Positions 10,371 to 20,833 of a stretch of 20,911 nucleotides of DNA are shown one piece after another. Both the position numbers and the translations under genes were made by a program. The stretch spans positions 1-20,911 of the forward strand of contig CAJPVJ010000738.1 in the NCBI GenBank assembly GCA_905397405.1, read 5' to 3'. A model generated the notes under the pieces. That model made no database searches. It had not been told where the DNA came from and saw nothing but the letters and a program-made list of their open reading frames with translations. Position 1 is the first letter of the stretch. The number at the start of each line of letters is the position of its first letter. Source of the stretch: Oppiella nova. Lineage: Eukaryota > Arthropoda > Arachnida > Sarcoptiformes > Oppiidae.

Positions 10371-11952
10371 ATGGATTCAAATAATAACATATCAATTGAA
10401 GAAAGGTCTAAAATATATGAATTGTGCAAACAGTATATAAGTGGTAATTGGGAGCAAATTACTCCAAATGAGTTGACTATTAAGCCAATCACGTATGTAT
10501 TATACAGTATTTAATTTGAATTAAATATTAAAATGTAATCAATATAAAGATTTTAAATAATTATTGTATTAAATATAATATTATACTAAAATATTAAATT
10601 ACTCTAGTGCTGGATTTATAAATAAGATACAAGTATGCTATGTCCCGGATAATATTGGAGTCAAATATAATAAGCTATTAATAAGGCATATGGATTACGA
10701 GATGTTTGAACAATATTTTCCGAAGACCCAGATGATTGCCATTCGTGTGTTTGTATCGCTACATAATCTCAGTCCCGAATTGTTGGCAATATTCCCGACG
10801 GGAACTATCAGTCAATTCATTGAAGTAAGTTTTATTACTATTTAATATTTATTATTATGCAAGTATTATATTATTAGTAACTTAAATTTATTTAACTTAT
10901 TACACTATATTTTAATAGTAATTTATTTCCAGAAAACTTACTTAATTTTTAGTTAGTATTACTTTATTAACATTATTTTGAGCGGAGATACAGTTTATAT
11001 TAATTCTTAAAATTTTAATTTCATAAATGATTATTGATCGTATTGTATAATTTTTGCACATTAATAATGTTTAATTATATTGTTAAATATTATATAATAT
11101 TATTTAAATGATTAATTAATTAATTAATTAAATTTCAGAACCGATACTTTGATGGAAAGGATGACTTAAATCCAAGACTAGTGGGACAGTTAGCCAGGAA
11201 ATTAGCACAACTTCATTCACTACAGATACCGATATCCAAACACAGCACAGATATGGTCTCACTATTAACCCAATTATTATCACCACAACTGAAACAGTCA
11301 TACGGCGAGGGATTTATCCACAAACAGATACATGACATGAATTTGCAAACTCTGTCCACCATTGATGTCGGGGCTGAACTGGAATGGCTGTCTAAGACTA
11401 TTAAACAAACTGACTGCCCGGTAGTCCTATCCCACAACGACTTCAATCGACGAAATATATTAATCTCGAAAACAAATGATAATATTTTTCTTATCGACTT
11501 CGATGCCACTAGTTATAGCTACAGGGGCGCCGACATAGGCAGTTATTTTAGCAGTTGGGGTCACAGGGAACTGGACTTCGGATCGGGTGACTTTCCCACT
11601 GACCCACAAATGTATCCATTTATTGACGCATATATCGAGCAAATGACTCAAATTAATGGCAATTCTTATGCAAAACTTGGGGTTAATTCTCGCGAGAAAA
11701 TTATTTTTGAGTCAAAAGTGTTTGCATTAATGGCTTTCATGAAGGATATTGTGTACTGTTTGTGGGAATTTAATAATAATCATTCAAAAGGAGATTTGTT
11801 GGTAAGAATAGTTATTATTATAAAATATTTAATCAATTAAAAAGTTTATAAATGAGTGATAATTGTGTTGTGAATTGCAGTCAAAGGCGGAAACCAGACT
11901 TAAATGCTATTCCGATCTCAAGACTCGGATGACTACAGAAATGCTAATCTAA
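10371..11952 (+). CDS. Choline/ethanolamine kinase-like protein (array copy 2)
   Basis: Predicted cytosolic kinase phosphorylating choline, ethanolamine or a related amino-alcohol (Kennedy pathway entry). Four GT-AG exons: 10371-10492, 10608-10824, 11139-11801 and 11881-11952, 357 residues, about the size of the family's compact members. The N-lobe begins ERSKIYELCKQYISGNW, then a nucleotide-binding region ending in LAIFPTGTISQFIE, which matches the family pattern before the conserved Arg of NRYFDGKDD. The C-lobe has the Brenner-type motif LSHNDFNRRNIL (catalytic Asp and Asn) and the choline-kinase motif LIDFDATSYSYRGADIG, with Asp where most relatives have Glu. It is the most divergent of the complete copies, especially in exon 2 (AGFINKIQVCYVPDN against DGYMNQTYLCCLPPN in copy 3). 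Poly(A) signal at 11993, 41 bp after the stop. Intron 2 has a (TTAA)5 tract just before its acceptor. Confidence 0.9.
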
Positions 11953-12373
11953 TGATAGGTTTTGCATCATATTTCACACGAAAATATCTTTTAATAAATA
12001 CATCATTTTTATATCAATTTTTTAAACTTCAGAAAAGTTAATCTAATCATTAATTAATGAGTGCATCAATGTCTATATGACATACAGTACGGTATATAAG
12101 ATTAAAAGTATTATGTAATAATCTGGTTCAGTATTAACTCATGGTCAGACTAAATGTAATACATAACGATAAGATTTTAAAATAAATAAAATCATTAATT
12201 TTTGATATATACTGTAATATATTTTATTACATATTATATTATACTAGTAATACTGATGTATTAATATTAACTTTTCTTAATATTGTATAAGAGATACTGT
12301 ATTTAAGAGCTTTAAAATAAAATTCAATATAAAAAGTATTGTAAGCAAATTAAATCCACATTTAAAATACAAA

Positions 12374-13698
12374 ATGTCAAGTGATATAACAATTGAAAAA
12401 CGACACGAATTGTACGGATTATGTGAACAATATTTAGCCGATAAATGGTCTGATGTCGCGGAAAATGATTTACATATAACTCCCATAACGTATGAATTTA
12501 TTTTTATTATACCTATTAAATGGCTTAAAACATAATACAACTAATCTAGCGATGGATACATGAATCAGACATATTTATGTTGTTTACCACCAAATGTTGA
12601 ATCCAAATACACAAAAGTTGTGGTCAGGTATGCGGACTACGACCGGTTCAAAGCCTATTTCACGCAAACACACGTCACCGCAATAAATGTGATTTTGTCG
12701 CTAAACAATATTTGCCCCAAACTTTTGGCTGTATTTCCCAACGGGACTATCAGTGAATACATCGATGTATAACAAATAATATTCAGTATACATTAAATTA
12801 ATATTTTTTTAATAAAAATTTTAATTTAAATTAGTCCAGGTATTTTGATTGCAATGATGATATGGAGCCCAAAGTAGTTGCACTGTTAGCCCAGAAAATG
12901 GCAAATTTTCATTCATTACGACCGCCTGTCCACCGGCTAAACATTGATATGTTTAACACGTTTCGCAAAATATTTAATATGAATACAAGTCTTAAAATCA
13001 AACAATCACTCGAAGATCCAGTGATTGTCCAACAGATCCATGAATATAATTTGAGGACATTTTTTGAAGTGGATTTAATCAATGAAAATGAATGGCTCGA
13101 TAGGGCTATCCATGAGCTCAAGAGTCCAATTATTTTCTCTCATAATGACTTCAATCGCAGGAATATTCTGATCCAAGAATCGGATAATAATAACAGTCTG
13201 AACAACGCCAGCATATATTTAATAGACTTTGATTGGACTAATTACAGCTACAGGGGCGCTGATATTGGTATGTATTTTTGTAGTTGGGGTCAACAGGAGT
13301 GGCACTTTGGTTCGGGTGACTTTCCCACTGATACACAAATGTATCCCTTTATTGACGCTTACATTCAAGAGATGTGTAAAATTAATGGCAATTCTTATAT
13401 GAAATGCGAAATCAATTCACGCGAAAGCATTATAAAAGAGGCGAAAATCTTTACTTTAATGACATTCATGAGGGATGTACTGTATTGTATCTGGGCCACT
13501 ATTGATACTAACAAGATAGATTTAATGGTTGGTTACATTTATTTTGAGTAATAATTTAAGTTTAATAAATGTCTTATAATTATAAATGTATTATAATTTA
13601 ATTTACAGCCAATGGCAGAGACACGACTCAATTGTTATAAAGTACTCAAGAACCGGGTACTAAAAGAATATACATGTTTTAAATATGAATCCCTGTAA
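12374..13698 (+). CDS. Choline/ethanolamine kinase-like protein (array copy 3)
   Basis: Four exons, 12374-12489, 12550-12766, 12835-13527 and 13609-13698, giving 371 residues. Exon 2 is 217 bp, as in copies 2 and 4, and all intron phases match. Family features in order: HELYGLCEQYLADKW, a DGYMNQTYLC segment, ICPKLLAVFPNGTISEYID, the active-site motif FSHNDFNRRNIL (H214, D216, N221), YLIDFDWTNYSYRGADIG, and FPTDTQMYPFIDAYI, which lines up with the YPTKKQQ-type segment of animal choline kinases. Near the C-terminus, LYCIW corresponds to the FWGLW substrate-pocket motif, with Tyr for the first Trp. The donor of intron 3 (GTTGGT) is weak. A TATA-like TATAAAAAG at 12328-12336 lies 38 to 46 bp before the ATG. 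Poly(A) signals at 13729 and 13742. Very close to copy 4 in protein and DNA. Confidence 0.92.
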
Positions 13699-13747
13699 TT
13701 AAAAATATGAAATATTCAGATTAAAACTAATAAAAATGTTCAATAAA

Positions 13748-14179
13748 CAGAAATCTTTTAATTTATAAAATACAAATATATACTAATTAAATAAGAAGTT
13801 TATAAATGTCAATATGCGATTAAAAACCTCTAGATTATGAAGTTCATTATCAGTTTGTATTGTAAACTGTACGTGTATAAAATATACAAAATGAATTATA
13901 TAACATGTTTAATGTTAAATATTCCGGATGCCATATCATGAAAAATCTTATTTTGTCATATTATAAGTACAGTACAGTGTATGAAATATACTGCTAATAA
14001 TTGTTTCTCAAAATGTTAAATATTTAAACAGCAATTAGTGAATATCTTTTAATTAGTTAAATGCTTTATTCATTTATGATGATTTTTAAAATAACCATAG
14101 TTAATTAGTAAAAGTAAACAATTAATAATATAATTAAACTCAATTAATTTTAATTAAAAATAATCCTGATAAACTAAAA
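13748..14179. other. AT-rich spacer between kinase copies 3 and 4
   Basis: No coding exon or RNA gene seen. Presumed to hold the copy 4 promoter; no clear TATA box at a normal distance from the ATG. Confidence 0.5.
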
Positions 14180-15495
14180 ATGTCAAATAATATTTTAACT
14201 GAGAAACGACACGAATTGTACGGATTGTGTAAACAGTATTTGGCCGACAAGTGGACTGAAGTGACGGCAAATGAGTTACACATAACTCCCATTACGTACG
14301 TATTCATCGGATTTGCATTAAAATTATTATAAAACTAAATATTTAAAACAAAATAAATTTAGCGATGGATTCATAAATCAGATATATTTATGTGGTTTAC
14401 CACCAATTAATGAGTCAAAATACTGTAAAGTTGTGGTCAGGTATGCGGACTACGACCGATTCAAAGCCTATTACACGCAAACACATGTCATCGCAATTAA
14501 CGTGATTTTGTCGCAAAACAATATTTGTCCCAAACTTTTGGCTGTATTTCCCAACGGCACTATCAGTGAACACATAAATGTATACAATTATTATTACAGT
14601 ATTTTATTTTAAATCATAAAAAATATATTCATTTTAGTGCCGATATTTTGACTATAAAGATGATACTAACCCTAAATTGGTTGCACTATTAGCCCAGAAA
14701 ATGGCAAAATTTCATTCATTACGACCGCCTGTTAACCGACAAAACATTGATATGTTTAACACGTTTCGCAAAATATTTAATATGAATACAAGCCTTCAAA
14801 TCAAACAATCACTCGAAGATCCAGTGATTGTCCAACAGATCCGTGAATATAATTTGAGGACATTTCTTGAGGTGGATCTCATCCATGAAAACTCATGGCT
14901 CGAGAGGGCTATCCATGAGCTCATGAGTCCTATTGTTTTCTCTCACAATGACTTTAACCGTCGGAATATTCTGATACATGAATCGCCTAATGACCAAAAT
15001 ATGGATATATACCTCATAGACTTTGATTGGACTAACTATAGCTACAGGGGCGCAGATTTTGGCACTTACTTCTGTAGTTGGGGTCAAAGGGAACTGGACT
15101 TTGGTTCGGGTGACTTCCCCACTGACACACAAATGTATCCCTTTATTGACGCTTACATTCAAGAGATGAGTAAAATTAATGGCAATTCTTATATGAAATG
15201 TGAAATCAATTCACACGAAAACATTATAAAAGAGGCGAAAATATTTACTTTAATGACATTCATGAGAGATATACTGTTTTGCATTTGGGTTACAATTGAT
15301 ACCAAAAAGACAGACTTAATGGTATTTAATAATTTTAAAATTAAAATAACTTATTATATGAATTATACTTATACCAATATAAAGTATATAATTTGTGTAT
15401 TTTTATATTTACAGCCAAAAGCCGAGACTCGACTTAATTGTTATAAAGTCCTTAAAAAGCGTATTCTTCGAGAATATTCTTGTTTTAATGAATAA
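14180..15495 (+). CDS. Choline/ethanolamine kinase-like protein (array copy 4)
   Basis: Four exons, 14180-14295, 14363-14579, 14638-15321 and 15415-15495, giving 365 residues with the same exon phases as copies 2 and 3. Long stretches match copy 3 almost exactly (for example NIDMFNTFRKIFNMNTSL and KQSLEDPVIVQQI), and many codons are identical, so these two arose by recent duplication. Catalytic motifs are intact: FSHNDFNRRNIL and YLIDFDWTNYSYRGADFG. The pocket motif reads LFCIW where copy 3 has LYCIW, so the first aromatic varies (Phe, Tyr) within the array. Copy 4 is shorter than copy 3 in the variable loop between the two active-site motifs (ESPNDQNMD against a longer Asn/Ser-rich loop). 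An AATAAA at 15491 overlaps the stop codon; the next candidate is at 15686. Confidence 0.92.
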
Positions 15496-15496
15496 A

Positions 15497-15796
15497 TAGT
15501 CTGATTGATCTTTGATTTTTTCTTGTTAATTATTTTTTAATTTAAAATTTATTTACAGAGTATCTGGTATTATTCAATTAATGTGTTTATATAGTATGTC
15601 ACATCATTACATTGATAGAAATATTTCAATTGAAATATATTTTAGATTTCCAAACAAATGCGTAAAAATCTGATTATGCTGGATAAATAAATGGATTTCA
15701 AAAATATTGAATAATTTAGTAAAATTCAGTATAATTAAAATATTTCAAATAGTTATGACATATATTTATTCAGTGAACATTTTAGGTACATTTATA
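15497..15796. other. AT-rich spacer downstream of the kinase array
   Basis: No gene or repeat seen on either strand. Confidence 0.5.
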
Positions 15797-15797
15797 A

Positions 15798-15811
15798 CTA
15801 TAAATATAAAG
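15798..15811 (+). promoter_or_regulatory. Possible TATA box of the small secreted protein gene
   Basis: CTATAAATATAAAG about 90 bp before the ATG at 15899; a start site about 30 bp downstream would leave a 5'UTR near 65 bp. AT-rich context limits confidence. Confidence 0.3.
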
Positions 15812-15898
15812 CAATTCATTCAAAAAAATTATATCTGATATTTGGGAAAATAAATTTAAATCTAAATATTATTCCTATTTTAAATTAATTGCCTAAAT

Positions 15899-16325
15899 AT
15901 GTATTCGAAATTAGCCTTGATTGTTTTCGTGGGTTGCCTAATCCCTCAAATTAAATGCCTTACTCCAAGTTGGGACCTCACAAATAATACTTCAATTATA
16001 TCATTATTTTGTGGTATGTCCTTACTTTCATTTAGATTATAAGGTTTAAAAATTTATTTTATTGAAAATGTTTCTAGCTGATTGCAAGGATGCTACTGGT
16101 GCTAAAGCGGTGGCAAACTTCAAACCTTGTTTTAGCCAAACAGCTAATGGGAAGGGCATGTATGAGGTGGCTGATAAAAACAAGTCTAAAGGGTTTGACA
16201 CTTGTGCGGTTGAGATTGCTCAAGTCGTCAAAGGTATGAAAGATCCTGATGAGAAAGATGGCAAGAAAATGGAGGAATGTATGAAAGAACTCATCAAATC
16301 AAAGGATGCTGTTTTGAAATGCTAA
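15899..16325 (+). CDS. Small secreted six-cysteine, Lys-rich protein of unknown family
   Basis: Two exons, 15899-16013 and 16078-16325, joined by a 64-bp GT-AG intron; 120 residues. Residues 1 to about 20 form a signal peptide (MYSKLALIVFVGCLIPQIKC). The mature chain has six cysteines (38, 41, 56, 81, 106, 120), the first two as a CADC motif and the last being the final residue, which fits three disulfides. The region from about 60 is Lys/Glu/Asp-rich and looks helical (YEVADKNKSKGFD, DGKKMEECMKELIKSKDAV). One N-glycosylation sequon lies at N30. The cysteine spacing does not match knottins or classical odorant-binding proteins, and I do not recognise the family. The gene looks intact, with a poly(A) signal at 16361. 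Confidence 0.8.
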
Positions 16326-16360
16326 TTAAACCTTACATTAATGCTGTAGATATACGGCTT

Positions 16361-16366
16361 AATAAA
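16361..16366 (+). promoter_or_regulatory. Poly(A) signal of the six-cysteine protein gene
   Basis: AATAAA 36 bp after the stop codon, a standard distance. Confidence 0.5.
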
Positions 16367-17155
16367 TAGTTTACGATTATAAAATTATTAATTGGTTTAT
16401 CTATATTTTACATTTGCTAAATTCAATGTTTTATTGTTGATTAACTTGTAATTTTAATGAGTTATGAAAACTTTATTTTATTTTTAAATAATATGAAACT
16501 TGAATTATTTTTTATAAATTAAAAATATAATTACCATAATTGTTTTTATTATGTAAAATATAATAATTCAATTATTTTAAATTAATAAAATCCAAAAAAT
16601 TATTGTAAACTTGTTAAACTTGTAAACTTATTATATATTATACAATACGAAGTTAAATACTGTACATTGTTTTTAAAACTACATTTAAAATTTATTATTA
16701 ATTACTAATTTATAAAATGATTTTAATTTAAAAAGTTATCTAATGGTATATTTTTAAATGTTATAATTATAACACGTAAAAAATGTTATCAATGTTTAAA
16801 ATGAAATAAAACGTTAACCTTGATGACATAACTTTTACTAGGATAGAAACATAAACCTTACCGGGTATAAATTATTTTCACAAAATTATGAAAAAATTAT
16901 TTATTTATTATTATGTTTCTAATTATAATTTTTATAATTGCATACATTGCTACTAGCATGTTTCAATTAGAAATTTTAATTGTCTAAGTATTTCATTTAA
17001 CATTTGCAATTATTTAGTATAAATAAAAATTTATCATACTGTTTATTTATTTTATTTAACTTTATTTATATAACTATCATGATGTTCATTTAAGTGCATT
17101 ATCGATGTTAGATATGTATACAAATATAAGTCATTTTTCATATTTTATTTTCAAA
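16367..17155. other. AT-rich intergenic region, no gene seen
   Basis: No coding exon, RNA gene or obvious repeat on either strand. A Met codon at 17105 is in frame with the downstream receptor exon, but the Met at 17156 begins a much better signal peptide. Confidence 0.5.
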
Positions 17156-17469
17156 ATGTTTAACAAAATTCTTTTTATTTTCCAATTAATTTTAATTAAT
17201 TTATATTGTGCTACAAGTGAATTGCCTATTATAGTTTTTAATACTGGTTCAAGAGATATTTCTTATAATTATATTGCAAATGATTATGATATTATAAATA
17301 CACAAACTTCTATCAAGTTTACCCGAATATCTAGTGAATTAAAAAGCCTAGATGTATTCAAGACAAATATATAGTGTTTGCAAACAATGATCGCGATTAT
17401 AATATAAGAATACAGGCCATTGAATATAGATCTAAATTTAATTCAACAACTGGTATTGCTCGCATACAA
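17156..17469 (+). CDS. First exon of an LDLR-like YWTD protein, in reverse orientation to the rest of the gene
   Basis: Starts with a signal peptide (MFNKILFIFQLILINLYCATS), then ELPIIVFNTGSRDISYN, which matches the opening strand of an LDL-receptor YWTD propeller. The frame shifts by one base around 17356-17360: SSELKSLDVF in one frame continues as QDKYIVFANNDRDYNIRIQ in another. SLDVF-QDKYIVF is the natural blade sequence, so I infer one missing base, from a consensus error or real decay. The exon ends at CAA followed by GTAAGT at 17470. From 17446 on it is identical to the minus strand at the window's right edge, where it would join the remaining exons of the same gene. Nothing resembling the next exon follows on the + strand. 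So this is either exon 1 of the minus-strand gene placed the wrong way round, or an inverted duplicate of it. Confidence 0.7.
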
Positions 17470-17542
17470 GTAAGTTCATTTGAGTTACATTTGTATAATA
17501 CAAAATGATTGGTGTGTGTGTGTTAGAGAGAGAGAGAGAGAG
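17446..17542 (+). repeat. Left arm of a 97-bp perfect inverted repeat
   Basis: Identical to the reverse complement of 20815-20911. It contains the end of the LDLR-like first exon, its GTAAGT donor, 45 bp of intron, and the (TG)n TTAG (AG)n microsatellite. Similarity ends inside the AG tract: this arm has about 9 AG units and then unique sequence. The right arm reaches the window edge, so the repeat may be longer. Confidence 0.95.
17510..17542 (+). repeat. GT/GA compound microsatellite, short copy
   Basis: GG(TG)5-6 followed by TTAG and about nine AG units, located 40 bp inside the intron after the first exon of the LDLR-like gene. It marks the inner end of the left inverted-repeat arm. Confidence 0.9.
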
Positions 17543-18073
17543 CGGCACTTTTTAAAATTTTATATGGGCTTAGAAAGTTTTAGTTACATTATTTTTAAAT
17601 TCTATTAAGCATTTTGTAACTTAGTTGGAATTAATTTTTACCTGTTTTAATTGACCTGTACAATTGTTGATGTAGAATTAACACTGCTGAACAAATAAAT
17701 TATTTGAAATGAAATAATTAATTTACAAAGTTTTTATTATTTAATTGTATACAGTAAAAATATAAGCATTCTTTGAACACTCATTAACTTATAACATAAA
17801 TGTTATATAATTTATATGACACAATGTAATAATATTTTTTGATTTCACGGGTTCTTTGAAATATTCTCCTAATTTGTCGTTATATTAGTACCCGGGTCTT
17901 TCATGCTGTATGCTAACCTACAAAGCTTATGATTAGTTGAACATTTAACTCAAAAATTTACAATTCACTATTAATTGAAGTCTCCCGCATTATTATCATG
18001 TCATCCATATTATTATGCTTATTATTACGTGTTTTCGGTGAACAGTTTGCAATAAATTGCCTAGAATATATAT
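17543..18073. other. AT-rich region without recognised genes
   Basis: Lies between the plus-strand first exon and the 3' end of the minus-strand receptor gene. I looked for a continuation of the propeller on the + strand and found none. Confidence 0.5.
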
Positions 18074-18079
18074 TTTATT
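18074..18079 (-). promoter_or_regulatory. Poly(A) signal of the LDLR-like gene
   Basis: AATAAA on the minus strand about 59 bp after the stop codon at 18138. Confidence 0.45.
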
Positions 18080-18117
18080 TGTAAAATTAAATAAGTATTA
18101 GTTTAATAAAAATAATA

Positions 18118-18134
18118 ACTTATCATTGATAAGT
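18118..18134. repeat. 17-bp perfect palindrome with two GATA cores
   Basis: ACTTATCATTGATAAGT: 8-bp arms around a single central T, lying 4 bp after the stop codon of the LDLR-like gene. It could be a small 3'UTR hairpin or a paired GATA-type site; in AT-rich DNA it may be chance. Confidence 0.6.
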
Positions 18135-18137
18135 AAC

Positions 18138-20791
18138 TTACGTTAAAAATTTTCTGTACAAATATGCAAAAACTATAATGTTTATTAAAATTATTACAGT
18201 TATCGTAATGATAAACCATTTACTATTTGCACTAGGTTGTTCTTGTTTTTCAAACATATGTTGCAATTCTTGAATTAAATTATCTAATTTAGTTGCCAGT
18301 TTATTTATCTCAGTGTTGTTGTCAATTGTGTTATTTGTAGTATTATTTAAATTGTTTTTGGACTCCGCTGATAACCATTTCTAGATTTATAAATATAAAC
18401 AATTAAAAATTTAATACACTGAAAAATTCTCCAAGTGTAAATTTATCAAGATAATTAAGTCATATTGAACACTATAAAAAACAACTCACACTCTCGCGAC
18501 AAAGTATGCGATTTTTACCACAAGCGCACCGGGATCTCCATTGTGAAACTGGTAGACATAGTTGCGAACAGCCATTGTTTCTATGACACATATAGTGAGA
18601 TCCAAAACCTTGCCTCCCGGTGCTGAACACCCGAATTCCTTGTATATCCGAATATGCGTTCAACACTACCTCAGTGTTGTTCCCATCGGCCCGGTATACT
18701 GTCAGTCCTGTCGACCAATAGGTGTGGTTCCCATAGAAATCCATTGAAAAGCGGTTGAAAATAGTGACGATCCCTGAGCTACCGTACGTACGTTTAGCCC
18801 CTTATAGTCCATAACGTTTAAAGTATACATAAATGTGTCGATCCAATAGACTAACTGAGCGTTTGTGTCCAGTGCTATAGTGTGTGGATGTCTGGTACGG
18901 TTGTTGAGCACCTGTATGTCGGATCCATCTAATTTTGAACACATAATACTGCCGTTATATTCATTGGCAGTCATATTATGGCGCCATTGAGACCACACAA
19001 GTAAGACCTCTATGGGGTCCACTTTAAAGTCACCCTGCATTTCATCGTGTGTTATGATATCATAGCTATAATAATAAACAGGAACAATTATTAGAACAAT
19101 TACCAGTACTCAGTATATTAAATATTAAAACTAACTTGCATATACTGCTCATATGATCGCCAATGTTATAAACTTCTACCCCACTTGTGACTGATATGTA
19201 AACTAAATTATGTATCCAGTCGTAGGCTAAACCATTAGCTTGGTAATCTTTTTTAACCACCCTGTGCACATTGCTATATTTCGAATATTTAACCATATCC
19301 GGGTATCGCGTCTTAAATAACAATAGCGTGTCATTCGAGTCGAGCATTTCGGATACGGCGCTAATATTTTGCACGATTTTCGGTATATCCGGTGGACGTT
19401 CCACATGTGCTTCCGGTTCCGAACACGTGTCCAGTTGATTGGCGTCCGAGCATAAGCACCGATAACTTTGGTTGCCTTTTGGCAGACACAGGTGATCGCA
19501 TGTACTGTTAAGACAATAGTTTGTGCTTTCTGGTTGTTTATCAGGGTGAATTATCTTGTTACAAAAAATGGGCCCGTCTGATTTTACAACAGTTTCTGTA
19601 GTAAATTCGATGTATAAAAATTAAATCTATTATTTAAGTCTATTAAGTTTATAACTTTTAAAACATTAAAACTGGCTCCCTGGTGAATTTATGTAGTTAA
19701 CGTGACTTCGCACTATAATGACAGTTTACTTTTACCTTACCCAGAGGTTTCCGGACATTATTTATTGATGTTTTTACAGTTTATCAATTTTATAGTTGTT
19801 TCTAATTAATGTTATATTATTTATTTTACAAATTTTATTATCCCTTTATAAGTAATTCTTAATCCCTACTCATTCATGTGTTATGGTACAGTATTTGTGA
19901 TTGGTTTTTAATAAAATGATGCTGTTATAATGCCAATTCTTGCCCTCGTGGTCTGCCTTAACCTGATCAACTGGCTACTATTCTACAGAGCACCAGTATG
20001 TATATAATTAAAAATTACAAATGTGGTTTAATTGATTTAGACGTAAATATTAATAATATAAAACTTGCTTTGTTTAATAAACTAAAATAAATTGTCGTAT
20101 AATAATATATTACATAAATTCAAAATAGACCTAGCAACTTCATTGCAAATCTTTAAATATGATCTATAAAATTTTTAAACATTTTTAATAACATACTTAT
20201 TGAATAGTCCTTCAGACTAATGGCGAAAATGCTTTTCTCTTTAGGCGACGACCAAAACACAGAACCGTTGAACACATCGATTGCGGAACAGTCGCTGAAG
20301 TGTTGTTTCGATGTTTTGATGACTTTTCGATTGTCGCCGAAATAATCGATAGTCGATAGTGAATGCAATTCATTGTCAATCCATACAATCGATTTCGATT
20401 GAAAATCGATAGCCAAACACATCGGATATCGGGTATCTTTATAGACCAGTATTTTGGGTTCACTACCGTCTTGGTTACACTTTCGGATAACTGCCGTTCC
20501 GTTGGAAGAATGCCATTCCGACCATACAATGAATGATTCAACAGGGTTAATTGCTAATTGACCCGTAACCTAATTATTAAATCTAGACTGTTTATTATCG
20601 TAATTAGTAACTTGGTAGCTTATTTCCGGGTTATCCATGTGTGTAACATTGATATTGTAGTTGGTGAAATAGTATATAAGATTATGTATCCAATCAATTG
20701 CCACATTCCGCGTGGATAATTTAAAATTTTCAAATTGTGTTCGTTTCATAGGTTATTTATTTATTAATGAAAAACAAACAAATATATTAAA

Positions 20792-20833
<42 letters not shown>

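Noticed and set aside
17105-17155. Upstream Met at 17105 as start of the LDLR-like first exon
   Set aside because: It adds polar residues before the hydrophobic core; the Met at 17156 gives a typical signal peptide, so the later start is preferred.
20212-20541. Alternative minus-strand open frame over the first propeller
   Set aside because: It overlaps the YWTD exon in another frame and has no family resemblance, whereas the other frame carries YWTD-blade motifs.
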